DNA of 64,000 nucleotides, taken from assembly GCA_949358305.1 (NCBI GenBank), contig OX442315.1:20362427-20426426 (forward strand), written 5' to 3'. This document shows positions 25,101 through 40,299 of the stretch, in pieces. The DNA is from Strigamia acuminata (Eukaryota > Arthropoda > Chilopoda > Geophilomorpha > Linotaeniidae). Position 1 is the stretch's first letter, and the number at the start of each line of letters is the position of its first letter. The notes below the pieces were generated by a model that saw only the letters and a list, made by a program, of their open reading frames with translations, did no database searches and was not told the DNA's origin. The translations under genes and the position numbers were made by a program.

Positions 25101-26187
25101 TTTTTTTATTCATCTTGCAATGTTGGGCGAGGCTGCTGTGCGTTCATGCATATGTGGGCAGTGCTGCCACATTTTGCTTCGTTTTTACGTAAAAAAGAAT
25201 GATGATTTTTCACATTAAAATTTATTTTTGAATACATTCCACGTGCAGAAAACATGTTTAACTGACCGAGCCCACTTTAAAAATAAAATTTCCTTCGCAG
25301 CGCACATTCTGGGCCGCAATCCCTAGAGGCTTAGCTAGAGTTAATAGTTAATGTACTACCCGAAATAGTTCGTTTTGTTACAGATCTGCTGTAAAATTGC
25401 ATCAAAATTTTAATACAGATGCTCACTGCCGCAGATAAATAATGTTGAATCACGATGATTATGAGCAAATGTAATAGAAAAATGGGTGGCTCGTTAACTG
25501 GTTCTCGTTAAATATTGGTTGCTTAGCAACAGTTTGTAAGGGATAAAATTAATTCTTATTAAGCTAATAACGTGCCACGCCAGGATGGTGTTGTAAAATA
25601 AAATAAAAGTCAAATTATAAAGCACTATAGTAACAAAATAGAAGGCGAATTCATAAAGTCATTTAAAATTGCTTATATTTATTAAATTTAACATGAAAAA
25701 TTTTACATTTAGACTGTAAACAAGTTTTTAAATGACTTTAATAAATGCACATACGGAGTTAGCGAAACTCGGGTTAAACCCGTGTAAATATCCTGTTCTT
25801 TTATGTTGAAATGAGATAAGTCGAATTTCAAATATTTTCTAATCGTTTAAAATAATTTGTATTTATATATATTTATTTTTTTTTAAATCGCAGCCAGATA
25901 AATTTGCCCAAAGTCTCCTCTTGTTTTGCAAAGGCCTAGGACTATGTAAGAAAAGAAAATTGCACATTTGAATTTTCATTATTGATTGCTTGAATTATTG
26001 AACGGTTTCTATTTGCTGTGCAGTGACGTCACTCATGATGCCAGGGGTTGACAGACATCGAATCTCTGGCGGAGATGCGGACGCTTTGCGCTTAGGACAG
26101 CGGAGGCGCACAATTTCCATGGAGGAATACGATAAGCCTAATATTCGCAGATTGTCCATCACTGCAATGCAGTCACCACCGAAGTAG
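19169..26187 (+). CDS. NDRG: NDRG family protein (N-myc downstream-regulated)
   Basis: Twelve exons give about 339 residues: 19169-19207, 20503-20553, 21511-21574, 21648-21765, 22015-22077, 22149-22209, 22279-22365, 22453-22530, 23498-23607, 23770-23902, 25894-25945 and 26024-26187. The alpha/beta-hydrolase-like fold is evident in FLTVHDLGSN, FIHVDVPGQGDNAPNFPED, TMQTIAEELVEVLDHL and VVGLGDGAGANILARFG; the nucleophile position of true hydrolases is occupied by Asp-Gly, as usual in this non-catalytic family. Later blocks are NINPRNLRCYVHAF and LLVTGSNASHQSTVHAM. The Arg/Ser-rich tail (GQRRRTISMEEY) suits phosphorylation by SGK-type kinases. Family members act in stress response, differentiation and lipid or endosomal trafficking. 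An alternative first exon lies at 20429-20464. The gene is loose, with introns of about 1-2 kb, unlike its compact neighbours. Confidence 0.92.
20429..20464 (+). CDS. NDRG: Alternative first coding exon of NDRG
   Basis: An ATG at 20429 opens a 12-codon frame (MSLCIFESEPEM) that ends in phase 0 at a GTAATA donor, 38 bases before the exon 2 acceptor. It could replace the 13-residue start at 19169 (MSEEDCSNSVEEK). Both splice to the same K-Y-T-V exon. A separate downstream promoter is inferred. The 38-base intron is unusually short, which lowers confidence. Confidence 0.5.
20554..21510. other. NDRG: NDRG intron, about 1 kb
   Basis: Apart from the hairpin at 20758-20863 I see nothing coding. A TGACGTCA-like site occurs near 21010 (TTGACGTCAGAGG). 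Confidence 0.4.
20758..20863. repeat. Near-perfect inverted repeat (hairpin MITE or pre-miRNA-like) in NDRG intron
   Basis: Arms 20758-20790 and 20831-20863 pair over 33 bases with one mismatch. The first arm begins TAGCTGCATCCAAAAAGTCG and there is a loop of 40 bases. The ends read TA|GCTGC...GCAGC|TA, compatible with a TA target-site duplication. Confidence 0.75.
22896..22907 (+). CDS. NDRG: Possible 12-base NDRG microexon
   Basis: The sequence ACTAG|CATCTGGAAGAG|GTACGA would insert His-Leu-Glu-Glu in phase 0 between exon 8 (ending KFGG) and exon 9 (starting QLESAE). Both splice sites are present, but the acceptor tract is weak and the residues are not required by homology. Confidence 0.3.
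23040..23160. repeat. TTTA/TTTTA low-complexity tract
   Basis: This is a T-rich simple sequence inside an NDRG intron. The 89-codon frame running through it is a composition artefact. Confidence 0.7.
23903..25893. other. NDRG: Large NDRG intron, about 2 kb
   Basis: No exon is recognised. The intron includes a locally GC-rich patch (24170-24235), an AAGTTCCGATG segment at 24280 also seen at 3639 in TAPT1, and a GGTGCATTCACC segment near 24092 like the ends of the short inverted-repeat elements. It is probably old transposon debris. Confidence 0.4.
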
Positions 26188-28792
26188 GCTACCAAAAATA
26201 ATCAATATTATGGAAAATCGAAGACAATGTGGTGGCTGCTCGTAAACATTTCATAACTCTTGTCCATTCATTACCCAAGTAATAGAGGAAAAAACTGGGA
26301 TTAACTTTAATCTATTACTGTTGTTAGTTGGTTTACTAGTAGAATCAGTATTTGACGTCCCAAAAAAAAAAACAATATTAGGAAGTTAATATTTTATTTT
26401 ATTTTGACCAGTTTGGAGCTGGGTGGGTTTTATTCATTCCAAATATCCCAGTTACTGGAAAAGTTATTAAATAACACAATTTACTCTTTTACATTGTTAC
26501 AAATTTTAGACTATGAGAAAATACATATTTTGTTTAATGGAATTAGCTACAATGGTTTTTCCCACGTTTAGATGCACATTAAGTAGAGAGCTATAACCCC
26601 CAAGTGCCGTAGTGAATTTTGAAAGAAAAAAAATGCAAATTTGTTTAAGTAAAATTCAATTTCCTTGGGCCATGGGCTCGCTGCCAATTTACACAGTATG
26701 CACCATCACTTAAGTGCAAATAAAATTGAAACTCAGGAGTCAATCCAAATTGAAATCAACTACAAAGAATTTAAAATGAAAATCAATGCATATTTCGTAA
26801 CGTTATTACTAATGCCAATGTAAAATTGCTTTAACTGTTCAAATTGAGTTTACAACTTATTTTTAACATATTTTACTAATTGTTTCTTATTAATACGCAA
26901 TACAAACTGTTCACTATTTAGAAGCATGGGTCGATGTTGCTCTTTTAATTAGGATGAATTAGTCGTGGGAATGTCAAATTCCAATTTTGGCTGCCTCTGC
27001 TTTTTAGCGCCGACTGTGTATTCAGAGCGTGGCTTTAATTCCATCCAAGACAATTTTATATTACTGGAAAAAAAGTTGTTAATTATGGAAATGTTAGGGT
27101 ATTTGGTGGCGGCCGAGATTCTTTCTGCAAATATTCAAAATTGTGTAGATAAAGTTAAAAAAAACTATCAAATACATAGTAATTGTATAGTTTTACTCAA
27201 ATGTTTCTTTTTTTCTATACAAGTACGGCATTTAATGATCGCAACTGTTTGAAATAAAATTGGAAGAAAAAAAAACCAAATCATTTGTTTTTATTTTAAC
27301 ACAACAAACCCAATTAGTAACATTTCTGCTCGCTGCGTGTTTCCTGGAATTGCACGGTTCATTTTCACTCGCATTTCAAATATAATTATTCTCGTGTTAA
27401 TTTAAAATTAGTTCGCCGTCTGACTATTTTAATTTTTATATTTTTAATGTACAAACACTTCATCATCTGTTTGTTTTTAAATGTTTGCATTATTTGAGTT
27501 TGAGTTTGTACTTTTCCCATTTTAGGCCAATCAATCTCAGTGTAAACACACAACCTATCAATATATTGACGTTTCTGCGCAAATACGGTTTTAAAACGAT
27601 GGCGACTGTTTGAGTAGAAAAAAAAATACTATACCATTTGCCGCGATTTAAAACAAAATTTCAGATAATTTTTTGATGTTATGTTATTTATTTGGCATTT
27701 CAATTGAGAAAAGTCTACACACAAGAATAAAAAAATAAAAACACAAAACTATCAATAAATAAAAGCAAAGAGAAAAAGAAGTTGACTAGAAGGTTATTGC
27801 GCATATCAAAATTTCCAACCCCATTGTCTGCAATAAGAAAACCTAATTGCATAATTAATACACCAAATTAAAAACTGCAGCCCTTATTAGTAGTAATCAA
27901 GTAAAACCAGCCAATAATAAACTCCCCTAAATATTAGTACAAAATTAAAACGACAATGAAACGATAAAGTGAGCATTAGAAGGGTTTCATTCCGGAAATA
28001 TTCACTTTTACTACGTACACTAATTTTCTACGCCGGGGTCTTGAGCAACGATTTATATCCTCTACTCAAGTGAATTTAAAACTACTGAAGCATGATATTC
28101 AACTTTTTCGTGTCAGCTCAAAAGGAAAACAAAGGAAAAGGATTCTACTGAAAATTTTACATATTTATACACAGTACGCTGTACATGATTGTATTTTTTT
28201 TTTAATTTTTTTTTTCATTAGCTAGGATCAACAATAAAAAAAATTGAAACCGTGAGCAATGTTTTACTCTTTGTCTTCTATGACATGAATGCTAAACAGA
28301 TAGTCATTTTTGTGACTAGATGAGAGCAGTGCCAATTTGGAATGATATGATGCCGATGCCGCGAAAGGTGACCATGTGAGTAATACTGTATTTGCTCAGC
28401 CGCACTTACAAGTAAGTAGTTTCATTTTAAGTAGATGACCATATGTCAAGTAATTAAAAAAAAAAAAGGTCTAATCAAACACAAAACTTGTCTTTGATGT
28501 GGTCCCACTTCATGACCTTAACTTGCTTAATACAAACAGCATCTGCAGACGTTTGTCAAAGCCTGCTGAGTATCATGTTTTTAGTTCAAATTCAAATCGC
28601 TTCAGACATTCCGTCGAGACGAATTCCGATTTTGTTAGATTTTATGTACGATTCCTTCCCTGAGCTATGTTGTTCAAACCTGCAGCAATTTAAATTTGAT
28701 CTGCAGGTAAAGTTTTTAGATCTCGATTCAACATTTAGTCAACGGAATCTCTGCCAAAATTGAATTTAAAAAATTAATTTAAATTAAAAGAA
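26188..28792. other. Long intergenic region, NDRG to GRK (convergent)
   Basis: About 2.6 kb of AT-rich sequence should contain both 3' UTRs. Open frames at 26965 and 28488 have no recognisable similarity. I see no tRNA, repeat array or further gene. The stretch at 28590-28740 could hold an alternative last GRK exon. Confidence 0.45.
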
Positions 28793-32322
<3,530 letters not shown>

Positions 32323-33607
32323 TAGTTCCAGTTTGAATGTGTTGAGTCACTAATGGGTTCGAATGGAACCCGTTTCATTAGCAGTATTCCTAAGCTGACG
32401 AAAGGGAACAGGTTGCACACACGGACAGTGCTGGCACTCGATGATGGCGTCCATAGGAGGCAGCGAGAGAGATTCGGAGGAATGGAGAGAACGAACGAGA
32501 GAGAGAAAGAGAGCGGGAGCGGGAGAGTGGATGCCACTCAGTGTGCAGTGACGTAATCCATTAGGAACATTAAGAAAAATATATTCGATTGCAAACCGGA
32601 GATGATTAAGGAAAATAAATAGAATAAATCAAAAATATGCGTAGAAAAATAATTGTTTTGTTTTAATTTTAATTAATGTGGCATTCGTTGACGTATAATT
32701 ATGTGGAAAAAAACTGCAGAATTTTGAATGCTGTTTCGTTTGCTAATAAATTATTCGTGGCGTTTTCATTATAACTTCAAGTTGCACATTTTAGGCCAAT
32801 GGAGATGATCATATAGTACAATAGTACCGAAAACATAATTAATTGGTGCAAAAGCGGAAATAAATAAACCACAGGTCAAAGACTCAAGTTGATTTTAATC
32901 CCCTTTCCTGGAAAATAATTATTAAATGCAGGGAACGTTTTTATTTTGCTAAATTTCGAAAACGAAAAGAAAAGGATGAGAAGAAAAAAACATTAAAAAA
33001 ATTCAACATTCCATTAAAAAAAAATTTAATTTCGTTTAAAAATTCAATTGCAAAATTATCGCGGAGCTATAAGTCTTTCGATTAACTATCTGAGTCAAAT
33101 TTCCGTTGAAAACATTATAGAATCTGCGCTAAGATTCATGCTAAAAGGATTTTTCGATTTTTATATCTTGAGTTATCACTCGGGTTTTCATCCGTATCTA
33201 TTTTTGCTGCCCTCTGTTGTGAAAATAAGTAAATCAAAATAAGCCACATCCTGTTTTGGTTAGCCTGACGTCACTCGATTGAATCACTCGGGTTCATTGG
33301 TTTGTTTCTGCTTTTCGTGACATTTTTATTTGCCGTATCGTTTGAAAAACTACTCTTAATTTACCAAAAAGGTGACACTTTTACTCGTGTTTATAGTTCG
33401 TACGTATATTTAACATGTTTGCGGGTTTCTTCCCGTTCGTTTCGATGTGTTTATTTTAGTAAAGGTGTGGCAAGTTAAATCCTCTTATCAGTTACAAATA
33501 TTTTCGCCACAATGGGGCCATTTATACATTAAAATAGAATAGTATTGCCGGCAACATAAATAAAAATGAAAGTACTCAGTTAATCGTCTTCTTTTCAGGT
33601 TTTTATT
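32323..33607. promoter_or_regulatory. Divergent region, GRK / alpha-catenin
   Basis: About 1.3 kb holds both promoters. The alpha-catenin 5' UTR is probably spliced, because a CTTTTCAG acceptor precedes the start codon at 33599. A palindromic TGACGTCA (CRE-type) site lies near 33266. Confidence 0.45.
32455..32530. promoter_or_regulatory. GA-rich (GAGA-type) promoter tract upstream of GRK
   Basis: A dense run of GAGAGA/GAGCGGGAG motifs lies 130-210 bases upstream of the GRK start. It resembles GAGA-factor/Trl sites of arthropod promoters; its function is inferred only. Confidence 0.4.
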
Positions 33608-36600
33608 ATGTTAACTTCGGAGCCTCATATGCCGCCTTCAGTGGCTTTAAAATGGGACCCAAAAAATTTGGAGATACGAACCCGTTCGGTCGAAAAAACA
33701 TTGGAACCTTTGGTTATACAGGTAAAAACAGATTAAATTTATTCAAAATAAAACCGAATTAACGAGTAATTGTTGTGTTTAGGTGACCACTTTAGTCAAT
33801 ACCAAAGGTCCGTCGAAAAAAAAGAAGGGAAGGTCGAAAAGAGCACACGTATTGGTGGCAGCCGTTGAAAAAGCAACAGAAAATTTTATCGAAAGAGGCG
33901 AACAAATTGCGTACGAAAATCCCGACATCAAACAGGAAATGTTGTCTGCTGTTGACGAAGTCCGAAAAACGGGTAAACTTGAGACAATTCGAGACAATTT
34001 TTCGTCTCTTTGTTTTTTTAAATGAATATTTTGAAAATAGGTGAAGCTATGAGTGTTGCTGCCCGTGAATTTGCTGACGACCCATGCTCGTCGTTGAAAC
34101 GTGGCAATATGGTTCGTGCGGCACGCAATTTGTTGTCGGCTGTCACTCGTCTACTCATTTTGGCCGATATGGTTGATGTTCATTTGTTACTTAAATCGTT
34201 ACAAGTGGTGCGTAAATTAAACAAATTGTGAATACATTTAATTTTTACTGACGTTTTAAATGTATTTTCTAGGTGGAGGATGATCTTGAGAAAGTAAAGA
34301 ATGCTTCAAGTCAGTCGGAACTGCTTGATTCCTTCAAACAGTTTGGCAGAAATGCTGTAGAATTGATTCAGCAAGCCGCTAAACGACAGGCTGTAAATAG
34401 ATTTTGTATTAATTTAACGATTATCAAATGCTTAATGGTTATTAAACTCGTAGGAATTGAAAGATCCTCGTCTTCGTGATGATTTGGCAGCTGCACGTGC
34501 TGTTCTGAAAAAACACAGCATGATGCTTTTGACTGCATCGAAGGTACAGCTATGAGTTATGCATAATCTACATAATGCTTTTTTTTTCTTTACAATCGCA
34601 ATTATTTATGTTTTGATTGATGAATTAATTGTGCAGGCATATGTTCGCCATCCGGAATTAGCAGCTGCAAAGGCTAATCGCGATTATGTCTACAAGCAAG
34701 TGTGTGAAGCTGTCAACACGATTTCCGATGTTGCTCAAGGCAAACCTTCCAATGGAGCACTTACTCCTGCGCCCTACGACGGACCAGGGGAACTTGCTGC
34801 AGCACTTGATGATTTTGACGTACATTAATTTCTATTTTTAAATAACTGAATTGTTAAGTTTGACCGTTTTGCAGGAACGAATTATTATGGATCCCTTGAC
34901 CTACAACGAAGTTCGAACTCGACCGTCATTAGAAGAGCGGCTCGAAAGTATAATTAGTGGAGCTGCTCTAATGGCGGATTCTTCGTGTACCCGTGACGAG
35001 CGCCGAGAACGAATTGTGGCGGAATGCAACGCCGTGAGACAAGCGTTGCAAGACTTGCTTTCGGAATACATGGCGAATGTTAGCTTCGTAGTCGTGATTT
35101 TTCATGGACGTTTTGCTTAAATTTTAATTTTTGTCACTTTAGGCTGGCAGGAAAGAACCGACCGAATCATTAGACAAGGCCATTGAACACATGTGCCGCA
35201 AAACGCGAGATCTGCGACGTCAGTTGAGGAAAGCAGTTGTTGATCACGTGTCGGACTCATTCTTGGAAACAAACGTTCCACTTCTTGTTCTGATTGAGGC
35301 TGCTAAAGCCGGCAACGAAAAGGAAGTGGAAGAATATGCCCAAGTCTTTACGGAACACGCCAATAAACTAGTGGAGGTGATTTATATTTAGAAAAAGTTG
35401 ATAATTTTTCATTCTATTTTATTTTAATTTAATTGTAGGTGGCAAATTTGGCATGTTCAATGTCAAGTAACGAAGATGGTGTTAAGATGGTGCGTTATGC
35501 GGCAGCTCAGATTGAAATTCTATGTCCACAAGTATGCCAGTTCATTTGTTTTGCCGTATTCACGTTAATTTAATTTAATTTAATTTTTTTTAGGTGATAA
35601 ATGCTGCTCGTATTTTAGCAGCACGACCTCGCTCTAAAGTCGCGCAGGAAAATATGGAAGTCTTCAAAGAGGCTTGGGAAAACCAAGTTCGTATTCTTAC
35701 TGAAGCAGTTGACGATATAACTACAATCGACGATTTTTTGGCCGTTTCTGGTAATTCGGAAGAAAATGAAATTTTTTTTTGCGATTTTTGTTGAATTTAT
35801 TTCTTGTTTAGAGTCGCACATATTAGAAGACGTGAATAAGTGCGTACTGGCGCTTCAAGAAGGAGATGCAGACACTTTGGATCGCACAGCAGGAGCGATT
35901 AGAGGTCGCTCTGCTCGTGTTTGCAACGTCGTTACTGCGGAAATGGATAATTATGAACCGGGGATTTATACAGAAAGGGTTCTGGAAGCTGTTGCAGTTC
36001 TGCGTGACCAGGGTAAACAATCGTTAATGAAAAAAATCAGTTCTGAAATACCGAGTTGCTAAAAATTGTATTTTATTTTTTTAGTTATGCCTAACTTTGC
36101 CCAACGTGTGGAAATTGCTGTCGACGCTCTGAGCACCAATCCGGCTAAAGATGTTGATGAAAACGAATTTATCGATGCATCTCGTTTGGTCTACGATGGT
36201 GTTCGTGAGATACGACGTGCTGTTTTGCTGAATAGGGTAAAGAGGAGGCTTTTGGCATGATTTTAATTATTTATTTCACTTAATTACCGTATATATATTA
36301 CGTGAATATAATATACTTTTGGGTGAATTCTCTTCAGACTGAGGATGAATTAGATCCTGAGGAAATAATGATGGTTGATGAAAACACCACGATCGAAACG
36401 CGAAGCAAATGTAAGGCAATGTAAAGGTTTGATTATTTGCCTGCTTGCTTGTTCGTAGCTTGTTTGTTTGGGATTGAAAATTGAAAACGATCAATTGATT
36501 TGTTTGTTATTGAATGAAGTATATAATTGTGTATACATTTTTTGCTTTATTGAATGATTTTTAATTTAAGCCTGTTGAATGTTTGCTTACGATCCTCGCT

Positions 36601-38051
36601 TTTTTTTGCTTTTATTTTGTTGCATGTAGACTGCAGAAGAATTGGATTCTGAAACTGAAATTGAGTATGAAGATAATACGTATGATACTCGAAGCAAATG
36701 TAAGCAGTGGTGTTCATTTCTACTGTAATTTTGTTTTGGTTTCGGTGCGCTGCTTTTTTATGACTTTATTCGCTCGTTTGTCATCATCTTGCATGCAAAC
36801 TGTCAAATTAATCGTTACTTAGATGAGTTTAAAGTTTTTAATATATGTTTTTAAATTTCAGCCAGTGTCCATACCGAGCATGATGAATATCCTGATATTA
36901 CTGGCATTAATAACATACGTGTAAGTATAGTAGATTTTTTTGAATGTCTTAGAAAAATACCCGTTAAAAATGTTTTATATTGAATAACGATAGGATGCCA
37001 TGCGGCTTATGGCCAAAGAGGATAAAGAGAAGATCGCGCAACAAGTGGAAATATTCAGATCGGAAAAAAATAAATTTGATCTTGAAGTTGCGAAATGGGA
37101 CGATACTGGAAACGACATCATTGTCCTGGCAAAACACATGTGTATGATTATGATGGAAATGACAGATTTTACACGGTATTCTTGTCATCATTTGATTTAT
37201 TAAATTAAAAAATTTATTTATAATTTTTTTTTTAAATTTAATTTTAGTGGTCGTGGTCCATTGAAGACCACCATGGACGTAATAAACGCAGCTAAAAAGA
37301 TTTCGGAAGCTGGTACGAAATTGGATAAGCTGGCAAGGCAGATTGCTGACCAGGTACGATACTTCGTAGCAATATTATGAATTAATTTTTAAGTATTGTT
37401 ATTTATTGGATTATAGTGCCCCGAATCCAGCACTAAGAAAGACCTTTTGGCTTACCTTCAAAGAATAGCTTTGTATTGCCATCAACTCAACATCACCAGT
37501 AAAGTTAAAGCGGATGTTCAAAATATTAGTGGAGAATTGGTGGTGTCTGGGGTAATGTGATTTGATTTATAATTTTTGAGCTGATGGATTGAAATTAATG
37601 ATTAAATTGCAGCTCGATAGCGCTACTTCTTTGATTCAAGCCGCTAAAAACTTGATGAATGCGGTTGTTTTAACCGTAAAAGCATCTTATGTTGCTTCAA
37701 CAAAAGTAAGTCGAGAGACTTATTTATAAAATTGATTAAAGCGTATAATTTTTAATTTTTTTTATTGCAGTATCCCAGAAGTGGACGCATTAGTGTAAGT
37801 GTAAGAATCATTCGTTCAATTTTGTCCAAATAGTGTTTTATCTTTTACCTTTATTAATTTTTTTCAAATTTTTTTTTGTTTAACAGTCGCCTATTGTCGT
37901 TTGGAAAATGAAAGCTCCTGAAAAGAAACCGCTTGTCCGACGTGAAAAACCCGAAGAGGTTCGCGCTAAAGTCCGCAAGGGTTCTCAGAAGAAACACATT
38001 ACTCCGATCAAGGCTCTAAGCGAATTCCAAAGCCCTGCGGAAAACGTGTGA
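33608..38051 (+). CDS. alpha-Cat: Alpha-catenin
   Basis: Twenty exons are used per transcript and give about 913 residues: 33608-33721, 33783-33972, 34041-34207, 34273-34392, 34454-34543, 34637-34819, 34875-35078, 35143-35376, 35439-35531, 35594-35750, 35812-36012, 36085-36236, then 36338-36410 or 36630-36699, then 36862-36920, 36994-37175, 37248-37353, 37417-37551, 37613-37705, 37771-37794 and 37887-38051. It matches alpha-catenin throughout: the N-terminal beta-catenin-binding/dimer region, the central mechanosensitive M bundles (SLEERLESIISGAALMADSS, RKAVVDHVSDSFLETNVPLL), and the actin-binding C-terminal bundle (MCMIMMEMTDFTRGRGPLK, YLQRIALYCHQLNITSKVKA). It links cadherin-beta-catenin complexes to F-actin at adherens junctions. 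Two neighbouring homologous exons appear mutually exclusive (see findings). Exon 37771-37794 is only 24 bases and has a second in-frame donor six bases downstream. Confidence 0.96.
36338..36410 (+). CDS. alpha-Cat: Alpha-catenin alternative exon version a
   Basis: This 73-base exon enters in phase 0 and leaves in phase 1. It encodes TEDELDPEEIMMVDENTTIE then TRSK, the acidic linker between the middle and C-terminal bundles (vertebrate TPEELDDSDFETEDFDVRS). It competes with 36630-36699. Confidence 0.8.
36630..36699 (+). CDS. alpha-Cat: Alpha-catenin alternative exon version b
   Basis: This 70-base exon has the same entry and exit phase as version a and encodes TAEELDSETEIEYEDNTYD then TRSK. 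Joining a to b would shift the frame, so each transcript should contain only one. The two share the TxxELD start and the TRSK end. Confidence 0.8.
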
Positions 38052-38524
38052 GATTGAGGTTCATTTTGGAGCTTGAATGTAATCGGTTGTAATGTTGTAA
38101 GAACCGTTAAAATCTAGCAGTAGATATATGTCGCAGGCTTCTTTAGGCGTAGTTGTTGAAATAAGTCCTACTGTATTCAAATTTACAATGTTACCGTCTA
38201 TAAAAATTTCATTAAACAACTTTAAAATATAAGACGTTTAATTCATACTTTTATTATTTATATATTTTATCGAATTGTATGCGTTGGGAGTTTGTATCGC
38301 TATTATTCCAGTTAATTTAAGGTTTTTACATTCCAATGGCGTTTAAATTTTTTTACTTTATTTTATACGTTGTAATTGTAGTAATAAATAGCTTGTATGT
38401 AATTTCCAGTATTAAACTTAGATAATTATACATTTTAATTCTTGTATTTTACATCTTTGTGAAAATTGTCCCGTGAACTCTTAATAATTGTCAATTTAAA
38501 TTTAAATTTATTAATTGGATATTA
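38052..38524. other. 3' UTRs of alpha-catenin and HOGA1
   Basis: This is convergent AT-rich sequence of about 470 bases. Several AATAAA-like signals are present (for example near 38386 on the plus strand). No gene was found. Confidence 0.45.
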
Positions 38525-39884
38525 TTAAAAACCATTTTTCTCAAAGTACATTTGCACTGATTTTTTTTCGTCCGAAGACGGGGGTAGTAAAGGTCTTCGA
38601 GGCTTTCCACCGTAATATCCTTTTAAATCCATGGCATATTTCAGACCAGGTATCCCATATTGCTTGGTAACCTGTTGAATTTCAGTTGAAATTAATCGTT
38701 TTTATCAAAGTAAAAAATAAATCATCTAAAATCTTACCGCTGTGTTAGGTGGTATTAAGCGGAATTGTAATTTCTGAGCGTCAACGAGTTTTCCGGCGTT
38801 ATAATTCTCATGCAAGTCGCAAATATCTTTTCCCAGCACATTTGCCAATGCACAAATCCCTCCAACAGCACCTGCAATGAGATTAGCACTCGTGAATAAA
38901 TAATAGCTAATTCTGTGAAAAACAAATACCAATAGTGTACGCAGGAAGCAGAAAACTGGCAGACCCTGCTAGAACTTGAAAATTCATCGATTTTGTCTTT
39001 GAGACGATGGATGCCATTTTTATAATCTACGGTACATCAAATAATAGATTGAAAATTCTAATTAATTTTTAAAATTCAATTCAAAACGTACATCGCCACT
39101 ACTATCTTTGAGACCAATAATGTTTGGATGATGAGCCAATTCAATAATTAATTCTGCAGGCATATCCACTCCTGTATTTGCAGGAACATTATACAAAATT
39201 ACGGGCAAAATATTTGCATCTGCAATCTGATTAAGCAAAAAAAAAAGGAAACACAAGATATACGTTTGTTACTAATTTCCTCACCTCTTTATAGAAATTG
39301 AAAAGGACATTTCTAGTCATTTGAGTCTTGTAATATCCAGGAGTTACAACTAAACTGGCATCAGCACCAAGTTTTGCAATTTGCTCGTTTAATTTCAATG
39401 TAGCCACAGTAGCTTTAATAAACGAAAAATAACTATAAGCACAGCAACAGTACATGTCATTTCAAAGTCAATAAAGGCTGTATTAGTACTAACAATCACG
39501 TCCAACACCAGCCACCAGTAATTTATCTTTGCCAACCAATTTTCTTACTCCTCTGAAAAATTCAACCTTTTCCTCAGCAGATAAATGAGCAACTTCTCCA
39601 TTCGATCCAAATACAACATACCCTAAGTTGAAAAAAAAGGTTTTAAAAATTTCATTAAACCTTCTAATATGCAAAATTGTACCTCTAAAAGGTATCGAGT
39701 TCCAAATTCGAAAATTCAATTCCAATTTGTCATAAGCTATGGACTGATCTTCATTAAAAGGAACAGTAATTGGAGGATAGACTCCACCTATCCCTTTTTT
39801 AAAACGGTGTTCGCTGTAAAAACGACACGAAGTTCTGGATAAATTAAATACTCGCCTAAATAAAGGACAACTGCAATTAGACAT
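38525..39884 (-). CDS. HOGA1: 4-hydroxy-2-oxoglutarate aldolase, mitochondrial
   Basis: Seven exons (39683-39884, 39500-39622, 39285-39412, 39092-39226, 38930-39026, 38738-38871, 38525-38671) give about 321 residues, close to the human 327. The N-terminus is rich in Arg/Ser (a likely mitochondrial presequence). It is followed by a DapA/NAL-family TIM barrel: GGVYPPITVPFNED, FGSNGEVAHLSAEE, VVTPGYYK with the conserved Tyr, ILYNVPANTGVDMP, and IIGLKDSSGDV with the Schiff-base Lys. FQVLAGSASFLLPAY and AVGGICALANVLG follow. The enzyme splits 4-hydroxy-2-oxoglutarate into pyruvate and glyoxylate in hydroxyproline breakdown. The junction between exons 2 and 3 loses a few residues relative to vertebrates (VGPTVATL versus a longer ESTQATV loop), so a microexon may have been missed there. 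Confidence 0.92.
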
Positions 39885-40299
39885 TGCTTAAAACGTTTTT
39901 ATCCGTAATCAGTATCAAAGAACAGCAGCAGACATAAAAATTACAACAGCAGACATGCTAATTACGAAGGTTTTCAGTCCTTCCGAATTGAAATTATTCA
40001 ACAAATGCATCAAACGGGACAATGAAAAGCAATTGAATTTTTTTTTCCAATTTATACTTCAGTTAAAAAAAAAAAGATAAAAAGATAAAAAGATAAAAAA
40101 AAGTTTTCTACATGATGTTTATTCCCCTTGCTCAAAGGTCAACATCGACCTTGGACATATTTAAGGTTCGCTCCCCGATGTGTAGACGGCGCGTCAGTTG
40201 AGTTCAGCTCACAGGTGTTGTCGTGGACTCGTGACAGTTAGTCTACAGTACTTTCATTTCGGTTTAAGTCGCACTAGTTTGTGCGGAAATAGGTCCATA
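39885..40299. promoter_or_regulatory. Divergent region, HOGA1 / aminopeptidase
   Basis: About 415 bases hold the two promoters. A simple repeat (GATAAAAA)n lies at about 40066-40105, and a GC-richer segment follows near 40165-40230 just before the aminopeptidase start. Confidence 0.45.
40066..40105. repeat. (GATAAAAA)n simple repeat
   Basis: AAAAAGATAAAAAGATAAAA-type units are repeated about four times, flanked by poly(A). Confidence 0.75.

Noticed and set aside
26965-27252. 95-residue frame in the NDRG-GRK spacer
   Set aside because: No recognisable similarity, no splice partners and AT-rich composition like the surrounding non-coding DNA.
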